A stretch of 53,071 bases of DNA, taken from IMG/VR virus record IMGVR_UViG_3300021976_000019, positions 1 to 53,071 of that record; one strand, 5' to 3'. Below are positions 1 through 9,000 of the stretch, one piece after another; within the stretch, counting starts at the first letter, position 1, and every line of letters begins with the position of its first letter. Made by a program: the position numbers and the translations under genes. The DNA is from a virus. The notes under the pieces are model-generated. The model saw only the letters and a list, made by a program, of their open reading frames with translations. It had not been told where the DNA came from and made no database searches.

Positions 1-27
1 CCTTCCGCCGCGGAGGAGGCATCGGGC

Positions 28-552
28 CTACAACGTGATCTCGTACGTGGCCGCCCCCACGACCGACCCGTCTCCCTCGGGGATCTCCAACAGAGTGAGC
101 GCACTGCCCCCCACCGTGCTGATGATGGGCATGATGTCGAACTTGTGCACCACGTTGGCGGCGTCGTGGAACAGAGGCTTGATCAACTTGTAGACCTGGT
201 CGATCTTGTCCTCGGCGTTGTGCTTGGTCGGAGCTGAGTTCTCGTCACGGTCCGGGTCGGCGTAGATGTTCACCCGGAGCAGCGGGAACTCAGTGGTGTG
301 ATTCCGAGATGGTGACGACCAGGGTCCGTTGCAGAACAGGACTATGCAGACTTTGCCAGTGCCTTCGACCACGCGGTACGGGCGGCCCTCGGTGTCGCCA
401 GCGAAAACCCATCCATTCGGCCACTGGAGATCAGCACCGATGATCTTCTCCGGGTCACGCGGAACATCGGGGTCAGGGTTGTCGACCAGGTCGGTGAGCA
501 CACCGGAGTCCAGTAGGTGCTGGCGAGCGGCGTACACCATAGGGATGGGCAC
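28..552 (-). CDS. Probable tail terminator protein
   Basis: A 174-residue protein starting at a GTG. A good ribosome-binding site (AAGGGAGG) sits in the end of the preceding gene, so the two are translationally coupled. It is the fourth of four small genes between the capsid genes and the left edge, in the usual order adaptor, stopper, HK97 gp10-like, tail terminator. Size and position fit the protein that caps the tail tube at its head-proximal end. Several strands of alternating hydrophobic residues (VCIVLFCNG, LLRVNIYAD, ATYEITL) fit the mixed alpha/beta fold of that family. There is no diagnostic motif, so the call rests mainly on gene order. The tail tube gene would be expected just beyond the left edge. 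Confidence 0.55.
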   Translation of the reverse strand: MPIPMVYAARQHLLDSGVLTDLVDNPDPDVPRDPEKIIGADLQWPNGWVFAGDTEGRPYRVVEGTGKVCIVLFCNGPWSSPSRNHTTEFPLLRVNIYADPDRDENSAPTKHNAEDKIDQVYKLIKPLFHDAANVVHKFDIMPIISTVGGSALTLLEIPEGDGSVVGAATYEITL

Positions 553-553
553 C

Positions 554-955
554 TCAGCCTCCCTTCAGTGGGGAGTAGTGGGTGTCGATCGCGCTCTCAA
601 AGTCGTTTTCGAACTCGTCGAAGTCCATCCAGTGCTTGTGGGGGGTGAACGGCGGGACGTTGCGGTCGCCAGCTCGGGCGTACTCATATACCGCGTACGG
701 CGCCTCAGAGGTCTCGCCACCGTAGATGATCTCTCCGGACCAGGCGTTGCCCTTCAGGTCGCTCTGGGTGTGCCCAGAGGCCTGCAATCGGCCACTGATG
801 ACGTGCACCCGCTCCTGGGATGCACCGAACGCCTTGGCCAGCACCGCTTCCAGCTTGGCGGTGGTGACGAAGCTGACCTTCCCGACCTCGGCCATAGCCT
901 TGATCATCGCGTCCAGACCCTTGTTCTCGACGAAGATCGCGATTCGTTCAGCCAT
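554..955 (-). CDS. HK97 gp10-like neck / minor tail protein
   Basis: 134 residues. The start at 955 was chosen because AGGAGG lies 8 bases upstream of that ATG; the reading frame continues further upstream but overlaps the preceding gene. The pattern of an N-terminal helix, the segment VISGRLQASGHTQS, then IIYGG followed by APYAVYEYARAGDR and a final aromatic/His stretch (PPFTPHKHW) is the layout of HK97 gp10-type proteins. These sit between the head-tail stopper and the tail terminator in siphovirus gene order. The gene overlaps its neighbours at both ends, consistent with coupled translation. The exact structural role is inferred from position. Confidence 0.55.
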   Translation of the reverse strand: MAERIAIFVENKGLDAMIKAMAEVGKVSFVTTAKLEAVLAKAFGASQERVHVISGRLQASGHTQSDLKGNAWSGEIIYGGETSEAPYAVYEYARAGDRNVPPFTPHKHWMDFDEFENDFESAIDTHYSPLKGG

Positions 956-1355
956 CGCTGCCACCTCCTGTGAATCGAGCCCGCGGAGGTGGCACCTCCT
1001 GCACGCCGATCTCCAGGTGATGCAGGTCGGTAGGCCGCCACGCCTCGTCCAGCGCACCCTCCACCTTGAAGGTACCGGTCGGGCCCTTGACCATCTTGAT
1101 CCGGTCGCCGGACTTGATCGGCGCGTCGTTCAGGGCGAACCAGACACCGGATCGATCCTGCGGGCGCCCGGCCTCCTGGGTCCAGATCGGGTCCTTGCCC
1201 TTGCGGATGAAGTTCAGGTCCAGGAAGCACCGGATCGCGGTCTCGGTGACAGTCTCCCAGCTGTGCACCGGGCTGCCGTCATTGGTGGTCTCGACCAGCC
1301 GCAGGATGTGACAGCGGTGGCGCAGCATCCCTCTGAAGCTCAATGACTCCACCAC
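948..1355 (-). CDS. Probable head-to-tail stopper
   Basis: Up to 135 residues. The start is uncertain: GTG at 1355, TTG at 1343 (GGAG nearby) or ATG at 1328. The ATG would begin MLRHRCHILR, a typical opening for SPP1 gp16-like stopper proteins. The core contains a short beta-rich segment (AIRCFLDLNFI, SGDRIKMVKGPTGTFKVEGA) ending in a DLHHLEIGVQEV strand, which fits the small beta-barrel of head-completion proteins. The gene sits between the adaptor-like gene and the HK97 gp10-like gene, the expected position. It lacks a unique catalytic or binding motif, so the call depends on fold impression and gene order. Confidence 0.5.
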   Translation of the reverse strand: MVESLSFRGMLRHRCHILRLVETTNDGSPVHSWETVTETAIRCFLDLNFIRKGKDPIWTQEAGRPQDRSGVWFALNDAPIKSGDRIKMVKGPTGTFKVEGALDEAWRPTDLHHLEIGVQEVPPPRARFTGGGSDG

Positions 1356-1810
1356 CCGTAGGAGGGGTCGTGGCCGATGTGGTCCTCATGCCGTCCGTTG
1401 TAGCCGGGCTTGAACACCCACTCCGACGCCACAGCGTGCCCGTAATCGCCGTTGATCGCCTTGCTGAGGAAGTAGGCCACCGCCTCGTCGAAGGCGCTGA
1501 CACCGGTCTTCTCGCCCTCGCTGACAGCCTTCTGGGCCTTGCTATACGAATAACTTCCGATGCGCTCGGAGTTGAACGGAGAGAAGCTGGCCTCGGCGTC
1601 CTCATGACGCTCGGTAATCGCCCAGGCCATCTCCAGGACGGCCTGCTGCCAAATCCGGACCTCCAGGGGTCCGTCCAGTTCTTCCTGCTTGTCGATCCCC
1701 GTGGCCATGGTGAAAAGATCAGCGGCTCGCTGGATCGCCGTAGCGTCATCCGGAGGCTCGCGATACTTCTCCAGGTCCAACGGAGACGGGAGGATCAGAT
1801 CCGCCATCAT
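1340..1810 (-). CDS. Probable head-to-tail adaptor (gp6/gp15-like)
   Basis: 156 residues from the ATG at 1810, chosen because GGGAGG lies about five bases upstream; GTG 1816 and ATG 1807 are alternatives. The protein is helical, with a run of helices typical of connector adaptors (DATAIQRAADLFTMATGI, VRIWQQAVLEMAWAITERHEDAEA). The C-terminus is rich in His, Gly and Trp. Position between the capsid region and the stopper-like gene matches the ring-forming adaptor that binds beneath the portal. The assignment is positional plus general helical character. Confidence 0.45.
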   Translation of the reverse strand: MMADLILPSPLDLEKYREPPDDATAIQRAADLFTMATGIDKQEELDGPLEVRIWQQAVLEMAWAITERHEDAEASFSPFNSERIGSYSYSKAQKAVSEGEKTGVSAFDEAVAYFLSKAINGDYGHAVASEWVFKPGYNGRHEDHIGHDPSYGWWSH

Positions 1811-1835
1811 CCCCACCTCCCGTCTTCGTCAGTGA

Positions 1836-2510
1836 CTAGCGCTGAGCCTGCTGCTCCATCACCGCGCGGAGCTTCTCCTTGTCCTCTTCGCTGAGGGCCG
1901 GATCTTCCAGGTCGAACGTGTCGCCGGTCCACGGACCGTGGCTGAACATCATCCGGCCGTAGCGCACCCGCTGCTGAGTCGGCGTCAGGCGAGCCCAGTG
2001 GTCGTCCTCCTTCGGGACGTACTCCTGGCCGCGGTAGAAGACGTAGGCGCCGACCGTGAAGCCGTCGTCGACGAAGTGCACCACCGCGGGGAGCGGGCCT
2101 CGGTTCTGGATCTGGCCACCGGTTGCGAAGCCGCGGCCGTCCCGGTAGAGCTTGCCCAGCTCAGAGTTGGCGCGGTTGTCGTCGGGATTGTTGGTGCTGA
2201 CGTTGACGACCGTGTGGGCCTGGTTCTTCAGTGCCTCGGCCCGGACCTCAGCCTCGATCTCCGCACGAACCTGCGCCCGGATGTCCGCCATCGAGATCTC
2301 AGAGGCGGGATCGTGCTCGATCTTGGCCGCGACGCCAGAGACTTCGGAGACTTCCTCCGGCTCAGGGTCGGGAACCGACTCCGCCTTCTTCGCGGTCTTC
2401 TTGGCTGCGGTCTTCTTCACCGGAGCCGGTTCCTGCTTCTCGTCGTCGACCTCGCCCAGAGCGTCCTTCAGCAGGTCGTCCAGGTCATCGTGATCGTTCT
2501 CTGCGTTCAT
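1836..2510 (-). CDS. Hypothetical structural-region protein with acidic/Lys-Ala-rich N-terminus
   Basis: 224 residues; ATG with GAAGGAAG upstream. The first ~80 residues are low-complexity, first acidic (DDLDDLLKDALGEVDDE), then repeats of Lys and Ala (KKTAAKKTAKKA). Residues ~125-224 look like a small folded domain (GPLPAVVHFVDDGFTVGAYVFYRGQEYV). Proteins of this type sit between capsid and connector genes in several actinobacteriophages, but I do not know a function. One copy of the dispersed 15-mer (2340-2354) lies in this gene, read here as VSEVS. It may be a minor head or neck protein. Confidence 0.5.
   Translation of the reverse strand: MNAENDHDDLDDLLKDALGEVDDEKQEPAPVKKTAAKKTAKKAESVPDPEPEEVSEVSGVAAKIEHDPASEISMADIRAQVRAEIEAEVRAEALKNQAHTVVNVSTNNPDDNRANSELGKLYRDGRGFATGGQIQNRGPLPAVVHFVDDGFTVGAYVFYRGQEYVPKEDDHWARLTPTQQRVRYGRMMFSHGPWTGDTFDLEDPALSEEDKEKLRAVMEQQAQR
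2338..2354 (+). repeat. Dispersed 15-mer AGACTTCGGAGACTT, copy 1
   Basis: Exact copy of a 15-base word that recurs in unrelated genes of the window. It consists of two AGACTT words nine bases apart. Here it lies inside the gene at 1836-2510 and is read on the coding strand as Val-Ser-Glu-Val-Ser. Confidence 0.6.
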
Positions 2511-2530
2511 GACGCTTCCTTCGTTGTTGG

Positions 2531-2824
2531 TCAGCGGCCGTAGGACCGCGGGTCCGGGTTGACGTTGCTGACCGGGTTCTCCCCATCGATCCCGATCGGG
2601 CGTCCCTTGTCATCGGTCTCGACGGTGTCGCTCTGCACCTTCTTGACCTCTTCCTCACGCTTCTTGCGAGCGTCCTCCTGCTCCTTCTCCAACGCCTGGT
2701 CGGCCTTCAGGCGGGCCTCAGCGGCCTCCTGGGAAGCCTTCTCCACGTCGGTCAGGGTCCCGCTGTCGTCGCTGCTCTTGGGCTCGCTCGAAGCAGCCTT
2801 CTTCGCGGGCGTCGTCTCTGCCAT
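2531..2824 (-). CDS. Small charged coiled-coil-like hypothetical protein
   Basis: 97 residues; ATG with GAGAGGGAGA upstream. Very rich in Glu, Lys, Ala and Asp, with a long predicted helix (TDVEKASQEAAEARLKADQALEKEQ, continuing to about residue 68) and a disordered Pro/Asn-rich tail. It lies immediately downstream of the major capsid gene, separated from it by a strong hairpin. No recognisable domain. Its composition resembles small head-associated or scaffold-like proteins, but that is only an impression. Confidence 0.5.
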   Translation of the reverse strand: MAETTPAKKAASSEPKSSDDSGTLTDVEKASQEAAEARLKADQALEKEQEDARKKREEEVKKVQSDTVETDDKGRPIGIDGENPVSNVNPDPRSYGR

Positions 2825-2847
2825 GTCTCCCTCTCACTCCAATGAAC

Positions 2848-2880
2848 TGGACCCCGACCCGCCGGAGCGGACGGGGTCCA
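2848..2880 (-). terminator. Strong hairpin after the capsid gene (terminator or attenuator)
   Basis: Nine-base inverted repeat TGGACCCCG / CGGGGTCCA around a 15-base spacer, between the stop of the capsid gene and the start of the next gene. No U-tract follows on the minus strand, so it may be an attenuator or an RNA-stabilising 3' hairpin rather than a classical terminator. Confidence 0.55.
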
Positions 2881-2918
2881 ATGCCTTTTGCCTATGAAGT
2901 TGTGCTCAGCCTAAACGA

Positions 2919-3920
2919 TCAGGCCTTGACCGTGGCCACGACGATCTGCTCGGGGCGGGTCAGGACGGGAAGGGCCTGCTCCTCCAGGAGGTACTGGCGG
3001 GCGCTCGGGTCCTTCTCCTTCCAGGTCTTGGCGAAGCGACCGATGAAGTTGTCCGGCGCCTCGTCGTCAGCCGACGGACCGCGGACCAGCTCCAGCGGGT
3101 TGTTCTGGTTCAGCTCGGCGAAGAGCACCACGTTGTTCGGCAGGAAGCCCGTCGAGATGTGGGAACCGTCGGTCTGGCGGATGTCATACATCGTGTCGAC
3201 GACCCGCCAATCCATCCCCATGAAGCCGCGGAGGGTGCCGGACGCGAAGTACTCGTCCTTCATCCGATCGCTCATCAGGGAGATGCCATCACGAGTGAAG
3301 GAGGTGACGATGTAGTTCAGCGTGTCGCTGGTCGCGTACGCCGTCTTCACCTCGACATGGCCGTCGCGGAGGATGATCTTCTTCCACGCCTGGATGTTGG
3401 CCACGATCTCCTGCGGAGTGGCAACGTCCCACTCCTCGGCCGCGGTGACCTTGTGCGAAGCCGGGATCTTGTAGTCGATCGAGGCCTGCACGTCCGGAGA
3501 GTCGATGACCAGGGAGCCCTGGAGGCACTGCCAGAGTGCCCACTCCCAGAAGTTGTCGAATCGGGCGTTGAGGTCGCGAACCTCCTTGAGGACCTCTTCC
3601 TCAGCGTTGCGCAGGTTCTGGGCAGAACCTGGGGCCTTCAGCCAGTGGAGCGTGGTCGGCTTGAAGACCTTCTTCTCGCGGAGGTAGACGAGGTTCGCGC
3701 TCTCCATCGAGATACCGAGCCGCGGCACGACGTGCGCCTCGGAGTTCGGCACGTTCGGGGTCGCCATCGTCCGTGCACCGCGACGAACCTCCCACTGAAC
3801 GAACGGGTAAGGGGTGGTCCCCTTGGGCGTCCCGTTGAACAGCATCAGGTTCGCGGCTGGCGCGATCTTGGAGACGACGTTGCGAAAAACGTTCGGCTCC
3901 AGGAGGCTCGGCTCGGGCAT
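2919..3920 (-). CDS. Major capsid protein (lambda gpE-like)
   Basis: 333 residues; ATG preceded by AAGGAAGG. This forms the shell of the head. The sequence pattern is that of the lambda gpE capsid family. It has an N-terminal segment with TPYPFVQWEVRRG and a spine-helix region (NLRNAEEEVLKEVRDLNARFDNFWEWAL). A middle section carries DGISLMSDRMKDEY, and the protein closes with LPVLTRPEQIVVATVKA, whose T-R-P-(D/E) with following hydrophobic strand is typical of this family's C-terminus. The next gene upstream in transcription is a decoration-protein-like gene, and before that a protease/scaffold fusion, which is the standard order for lambda-type heads. Strong RBS and a downstream hairpin fit high expression. 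Confidence 0.85.
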   Translation of the reverse strand: MPEPSLLEPNVFRNVVSKIAPAANLMLFNGTPKGTTPYPFVQWEVRRGARTMATPNVPNSEAHVVPRLGISMESANLVYLREKKVFKPTTLHWLKAPGSAQNLRNAEEEVLKEVRDLNARFDNFWEWALWQCLQGSLVIDSPDVQASIDYKIPASHKVTAAEEWDVATPQEIVANIQAWKKIILRDGHVEVKTAYATSDTLNYIVTSFTRDGISLMSDRMKDEYFASGTLRGFMGMDWRVVDTMYDIRQTDGSHISTGFLPNNVVLFAELNQNNPLELVRGPSADDEAPDNFIGRFAKTWKEKDPSARQYLLEEQALPVLTRPEQIVVATVKA

Positions 3921-3962
3921 TTCGTTTCCTTCCTTTTCTGATCAGCGAAGCGAATGCCCGCT

Positions 3963-4352
3963 CTAGAACGAGATGTAGTCGAAACCCGGGATGTACTTAC
4001 CCTTGAGCGCGGTAGCCAGAGCCGCCGCGTTGGTGGCGGTGATCGCTGCAACCTTCGCGTTGATCACACCTCCGAAGAGCAAGTTGATCTGGTGGGCCTC
4101 GGCGGTGGCGTTGCACGCGGTCTCGTTGACGGCCGTGGCGTCGGCGAAAGCTGCCTTGACCCAGGTCTTCCCGTCGACGGAACGCTTCATCGGCTCACCC
4201 GCGCGGACGATTCCAACGCCTGCCAGAACCGTCCCGCCCTTCTTGAGCGGCGGGGGGTTGTAGGACGCGATGATCTCTTCCGGTGCGGTGACCACACGCT
4301 CCGGGCCCACACCAGGTGGCCGGAGGACATCACCCTCAAACTCGGCTGCCAT
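3963..4352 (-). CDS. Head decoration protein (lambda gpD-like)
   Basis: 129 residues with a clear RBS (AGGAGAGGAAG). The order of features matches lambda gpD-type trimeric decoration proteins. These are a loop-rich N-terminus, a GGTVLAGVGIVRAGEPMKRSVDGKTWVK-like strand pair (residues ~40-67), an Ala-rich middle with NLLFGG, then VINAKVAAIT. Such proteins bind the outside of the expanded capsid at three-fold positions and stabilise it after DNA packaging. It lies directly between the protease/scaffold and capsid genes, as in lambda-like heads. Confidence 0.7.
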   Translation of the reverse strand: MAAEFEGDVLRPPGVGPERVVTAPEEIIASYNPPPLKKGGTVLAGVGIVRAGEPMKRSVDGKTWVKAAFADATAVNETACNATAEAHQINLLFGGVINAKVAAITATNAAALATALKGKYIPGFDYISF

Positions 4353-4379
4353 GATTCTTCCTCTCCTGCTACTGGGGGG

Positions 4380-5423
4380 TTACTTCTTGTTGCCGTTGGC
4401 GATATCCGCCAGACGATCGATCTCGGCCTGCTGGGCCTCGCTCTGGCTGGACGTGTGAGTGGTCACGCCGTCCTCGGAGAGGGAGACGATCGGCTCCTCG
4501 GGGAGAAGCGCCTCGAACTGGTCACGGTTGCTGAGCGAAAGCTCCAGCATCGTGTCGCGCTGCTTGGGAAGGATGCGACCGGCATGCACCAGGTCATCGA
4601 TCTCCTTCTCGGCGTTCTTCCGGGTCAGCTCGACCACGGTCTCCTCCGAGGTGGAGAGCTTGCTGGACAGCTCGACCACCGCGTCGGCGACATCCTGGAG
4701 AGTCATCTCCTGGCCATCGGCGCCGAGCGCGTTGGACAGCGCGGTCAGATCCGCGGGCTCATCCTTCTTGGCCTGAAGAGCCTCAACATCGATGCCGTGC
4801 TCGTCCTTCAGGGCGGCGATCAACTCTTCCTTGGTCTTGGGCATCTCGTCCTCCAGGGGGTTCTCGGTCACCGCTCCGAGAAGAACGGTTTCTCCGGGAG
4901 TATCGGCGGAAGCCGCGATGACCTCTTCATAGCCGTCGAGGTTGGTGATGTAGGGCCGATTCGTCACTGCCATGTGCAGGAGAGTCGGGCCGACCTTCGC
5001 ACCGGTCTTGGTGTCGGTGTAGTCGAGGTTGAGCATCGCGGAGGCGCCGATCAGGGTCTTACCCAGCTGCTCGGCGTGCTCGGCGTTACGGGCGTCGAGG
5101 TAGGCGTAGACGCCCTTCCCCGCCTCGTAGTCGAGGTCGATCACCTGGCCGGTGTTTCGCAGTGGGTCCTCAGTGTGCTTGTTCTCGCCATCCACGATCG
5201 GGGCCTGGACGATGTCACACATGCCGTTGGAGAAGTTGGTCACCAGCTTCTCGGCGAAGTCCTCGTCGACGGTGATCTTCTTGCCAGGGAGCTTTGGGTG
5301 CTCGAAATCGCCGAAGTGGAGAATTTGCTTGCGGAACAGGCGTCCCTTGGGGGTGACGCCGTTGCGGCGCGCCAACTCGACGAAGCCTTCGTTGCCATCG
5401 CCCGCCATTACGACGTTGGTCAC
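4380..5423 (-). CDS. Prohead protease / scaffold fusion (Mu gpI-like)
   Basis: 347 residues from a GTG with an excellent RBS (CTAGGAGGTT). Residues ~1-160 resemble the Mu gpI-type maturation protease: a conserved beta-rich body, with LLHMAVTNRPYI near residues 148-159 corresponding to the family's LTN-P segment. Residues ~190-347 are a long, charged, helical region (KEELIAALKDEHGIDVEAL, VVELTRKNAEKEIDDLV) typical of a scaffolding domain. The protein would assemble inside the procapsid and then cleave itself and the scaffold. A CGCCGATACT motif lies 32 bases upstream of the start. Confidence 0.7.
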   Translation of the reverse strand: MTNVVMAGDGNEGFVELARRNGVTPKGRLFRKQILHFGDFEHPKLPGKKITVDEDFAEKLVTNFSNGMCDIVQAPIVDGENKHTEDPLRNTGQVIDLDYEAGKGVYAYLDARNAEHAEQLGKTLIGASAMLNLDYTDTKTGAKVGPTLLHMAVTNRPYITNLDGYEEVIAASADTPGETVLLGAVTENPLEDEMPKTKEELIAALKDEHGIDVEALQAKKDEPADLTALSNALGADGQEMTLQDVADAVVELSSKLSTSEETVVELTRKNAEKEIDDLVHAGRILPKQRDTMLELSLSNRDQFEALLPEEPIVSLSEDGVTTHTSSQSEAQQAEIDRLADIANGNKK

Positions 5424-5454
5424 GGGAACCTCCTAGATCGCTGTTCGATCCAGG

Positions 5455-5464
5455 AGTATCGGCG
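5455..5464 (-). promoter_or_regulatory. CGCCGATACT motif, copy 1
   Basis: Coding-strand CGCCGATACT in the short gap upstream of the protease/scaffold gene, 32 bases before its start. It abuts a small hairpin (GGCGC-CTT-GCGCC on the minus strand, 5461-5473). The same word recurs near other starts. GATACT could act as a -10 element, but no convincing -35 is visible. Confidence 0.35.
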
Positions 5465-5480
5465 CAAGGCGCCGCGGCGT

Positions 5481-5753
5481 TCAGATGGGCAGCTGGTCGG
5501 TGTCCCGCACGTCGTCCCAGGACCACACCGCGAGAGGGTTGGCTGAGCCCGCCAGCACATCAGTGATGTAGTTCCACTGAGCCGACTTGACCACCGACGT
5601 GGGAGTCAGGTTGAAGTTCAGAAGAACCGCTCGGGCTCCCTCGGGGTACTTGGACTCGTCAGCGTAGGCCGACCGCAGCACGCTCTGGTGGTGGACGAGC
5701 CACCAGATGCCCAGAACCTGGCCGTCGGCGCCGCGGTGCGTCAGGACCCTCAC
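5481..5753 (-). CDS. Hypothetical protein
   Basis: 90 residues, beginning at a GTG that overlaps the stop of the preceding gene by GTGA. Contains several Trp and Tyr residues (IWWLVHHQSVL, SAQWNYITDVL, LAVWSWDDVRD). No motif that I recognise. It lies between the giant 2641-residue gene plus its small partner and the protease gene, so it is presumably expressed with the head genes. Confidence 0.5.
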   Translation of the reverse strand: MRVLTHRGADGQVLGIWWLVHHQSVLRSAYADESKYPEGARAVLLNFNLTPTSVVKSAQWNYITDVLAGSANPLAVWSWDDVRDTDQLPI

Positions 5754-6091
5754 TCGTCCCCCTCAGAGCTGGCGATGATCTGCAGCCAGCGGTCGCGCCA
5801 TTCCTTCACGCTCGCACGGCCCTGGGGATTGCCGGAGCCGAGCGGGTAGAGAAACATCGCGTTGCCATCGGCGTCGGTGAGTTCCAAGCCGTCATCGCGC
5901 TTCTCGTAGCTGACGATGCGGACGGTCAACGGCATGGGGAAGTCGCCCGCGGGGAAGATCTCGGTGTCACCTTCAGCCGATTTGACCAGGAGATGGGCGG
6001 CCGGGTAGGACGATTCCTTGCGAGTGAACCTCGCCCCCGTGTCCTCCATGATCTTGTCGATCGCCGCCTGCAGGCCCATCAGCTCAGCCAC
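5750..6091 (-). CDS. Hypothetical protein following the giant gene
   Basis: 113 residues from a GTG inside the last codons of the 2641-residue gene. The middle has alternating strands (HLLVKSAEGDTEIFPAGDFPMPLTVRIVSYEKRDDGLELTD starts at about residue 34), and the end has a Trp-rich helix (VKEWRDRWLQIIASS). This looks like a compact alpha/beta domain. The tight coupling to the giant gene suggests that the two proteins work together, for example as a chaperone or co-packaged partner. That is inference only; I do not recognise the family. Confidence 0.5.
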   Translation of the reverse strand: MAELMGLQAAIDKIMEDTGARFTRKESSYPAAHLLVKSAEGDTEIFPAGDFPMPLTVRIVSYEKRDDGLELTDADGNAMFLYPLGSGNPQGRASVKEWRDRWLQIIASSEGDE

Positions 6092-9000
6092 TCTTCTTCA
6101 CCTCCGTGGTGCCCACCGGGACCCACTGCCCGTTGGCGCGCTTGATGTACTGCTTGCCTTCCCAGGTCTTCACCGTGCCGATCGCCGCTCCTCGATTCTT
6201 CTTCTGCAACTCCTGGGAGATCTTGGCGAAGTCCCAGACCTTGTCCAGCGTCTTCCGGACCTGTTCCTTGCCGTGGACGATCCGCTCTTCGATCGGAAGG
6301 CCCCGGATCTCGTTGACGCCACGGTCCTTGAAGAACTTGATCAACTGCTGGCGGGTGCCCTCATCGCCCGTCTTCACTACGGCGATGTCGTCGAAAAGAG
6401 AGGCTGAGTACTTGACCATCAGCTCATTGCTGGAGTTCTGGTAACCGCCTCCTCCTCCGGAGCCCTGGTTGTAGGAGTCCTCCAGGTCGAACGGAGCGTT
6501 CCCGGCCCGCTTGGAGGCGCGACCGTAACTGTCCTCGGCGAAGGCGTAGTTGGTGGTGCGAGCGAGCACATGTGGCTCCGCGTAGATGCCGCTGTAGCCC
6601 TGCTCGACACCCTGACGGAAGAACGCGAACTGGCCAGAGCCACCATCACGGTCCGAGTCGGGCGAGTTGGAGTCCTTGCCCCAGAGACCGGTGAACCGGA
6701 TCTTCTCCTCGTTGGCGGAGTAGACGCCCGCGGTCAGGTAGATCGAAGACCCATCCGTGCGCGAAGGTGTGAATCCTCCGTTGGCGTCTTTGGCCGTTTC
6801 CACGTCGAAGTCCGGTCGCATCCAGTACGGGCGGCCAGAGAGCGTGCTGTCGTTGCTGGACAGGTGGTTGCGGTGCTCGGAGAACTTTGGCGTCCAGTCG
6901 GCGTTGTCGACCGTCTCCTTGCCCCACCCCCCGGCGAAGGCCTCCCTGAGCTGCACAATTCGGGTGTCATCAGGAACGTTGGGGTCCAGCTGATTAATCG
7001 CATCACGGACCTTGGTCCACTTCGCCTTCAGCTTGCGACTGCCCAGCACCCCCGCCATCTGCTCCCAGTAGGTCCGCTCCAGCGAGGTCTCATCCGCGGG
7101 GGAGAGATCCACCCCCATGTCGCGGACCAGCTCCATTGCCTTGTCCATCTGGTCGGTGGAGCCATCCCAGTCCCGGACCTCAACCTGCAGCCGTCCGGCG
7201 TTGGTGAAGTTGCTGCCGTTGTCGGTCGCCGAATGCGGCGTGTAGTGCAACCGGACCCCAGGGTGGTCGGGAGAGGTGATCTCGTAGGAGTTGCTGCCGT
7301 ATGCAGCGGTGCTCAACTGGTCGGTGGAGTTGCCTTCGGCGTCGGCGCCGGAGGTGTGGGGCGTGCTGAACCCGGTCGCCACCACCTCGTACTTCTTGCC
7401 GGTGTGGTTGGTGACGGACTCCTGGGTGTCGGGCTTCTGCGCCGTCCAGCCAGAGGACTTCTTAGTGGACTCGTACAGGTCCTCCGTGACTGCCTTGTCA
7501 CTACTGTCAGTGAACCCCCAGTTGGAGTACTTACTCAGGGTTGACCCGTCCGGCCCGGTGATCGTTTCGACCACCTTGGGCTTGCCTTGGAGATCGATCC
7601 CCTTGGGTGGGTCGTACTTCGGCGCGGTCGACGGAACCTGAGGCGCGGCGGTGTAGGAGTTCATCGCCTCGGTGACCTTCTCGAAGTGCCCGATCATCTC
7701 CCCAGACCACCGCAGCCATGCCTGCTGCTCGTGCGGGGACTGGAAGGTCGGGACTCCGGCGCCACCTCCCTTCTGGACGAACATCGGGTCCTTGCTCAAC
7801 GAGTTCAGGATCGCGGCCTGGGTCAGCTTGAGGTCGTTCATCTGCTCGGTGGCGGTGTTGACCGTCGATTGGGTGTACTTGCCGTCGGCCGCGTGCACCG
7901 AGACAGTCTTGGCGAAGGCGACCAGGGCGTTCTGAGCGTTGGTGGTGTAGGTCAGCGTGCCGCCGTAGGTCGGCGTCGTGGCCGTGCTGGTCTTCGGCTT
8001 CTGAGCCTTGAGCCAGCTCTCCACGTCGGAGTCAGCCTGACCGCGGAGCTTCAGCTCACCGCGGAGAGTGTCGGTCTTCTTCGCGCTCTGAGTGGTGTAG
8101 AAGAACGCGTGTGCATCCTCGATCTGGTTGGAGGAGAAGAACAGCGACTTGCCGTAAGCCTTGTTCTGCTTGACCTCAGAAGCGAACTCTTCCGAAAGAT
8201 CGAGGTGGGCGTCCGTCTCGGTCTTGGAGGTCCGGAACGATGCGTCCTCGAACGGGAAGTCGTAGCCACCGTCGCTGTAGAGGTCCTCATAGAACTTGAG
8301 GAAGTCGTCGAAGGTGTCCTGCTTGCGCTGCATCGCGAGGTCGGTGAAAGTCTCGCGAGTCATCCCCGGTGGGTAGTAGGGCCGGTTCTTGAAGGCGAAT
8401 TCGAGGTTCTCACGCCAGGTGTCGTCGTGCCGGTTGGAAATGGCGTAGGCACGCTTCAGAGCAGCCTTGGCGACCTTGTCCAGGGTCTCCTTGTCGACCT
8501 TGCCCGCCTGGACCGACTTGTAGAAGTCCTCGTACCAGTTGGCTCCGAAGTTGCCCTTCAGGTAGTAGCCAACCTCCAGCTTGTCGCTACCCAGCGCCTT
8601 CCACGCCTGGCCCAAGTCAATCTTGACCACGTCGCCGTCCTTGGTCAGCAGGAACTGACCGGCGTGGGTGTCGTGGTTGGAGATGGCCCAATCGATCGTG
8701 TGCGAGGACATCGCCTCGACCAGCTGGTCCTCGGTCAGATCGGAGTAGCTCTTGCCGGTGAAGTCCGTGCTCGCATCGATCATCGACTGGACGTGGGAGT
8801 ACTCGCCGTCGATGTCGCGGACCGAGGATTGTGGGGTGTTCGGCATGAACAGCCGGGCGACCTCCATCGCCGCGTGCTCGGTGTCCGGCCGGAACGGGTC
8901 GAAGGGGTCAGGCTTCACCATGTAACGGATGCCATCAGCGTCGGTGTAGAACGCCTTCGGCCGCCCGCCTCCGAGATTCAGATACGGGATCTGGATCAGG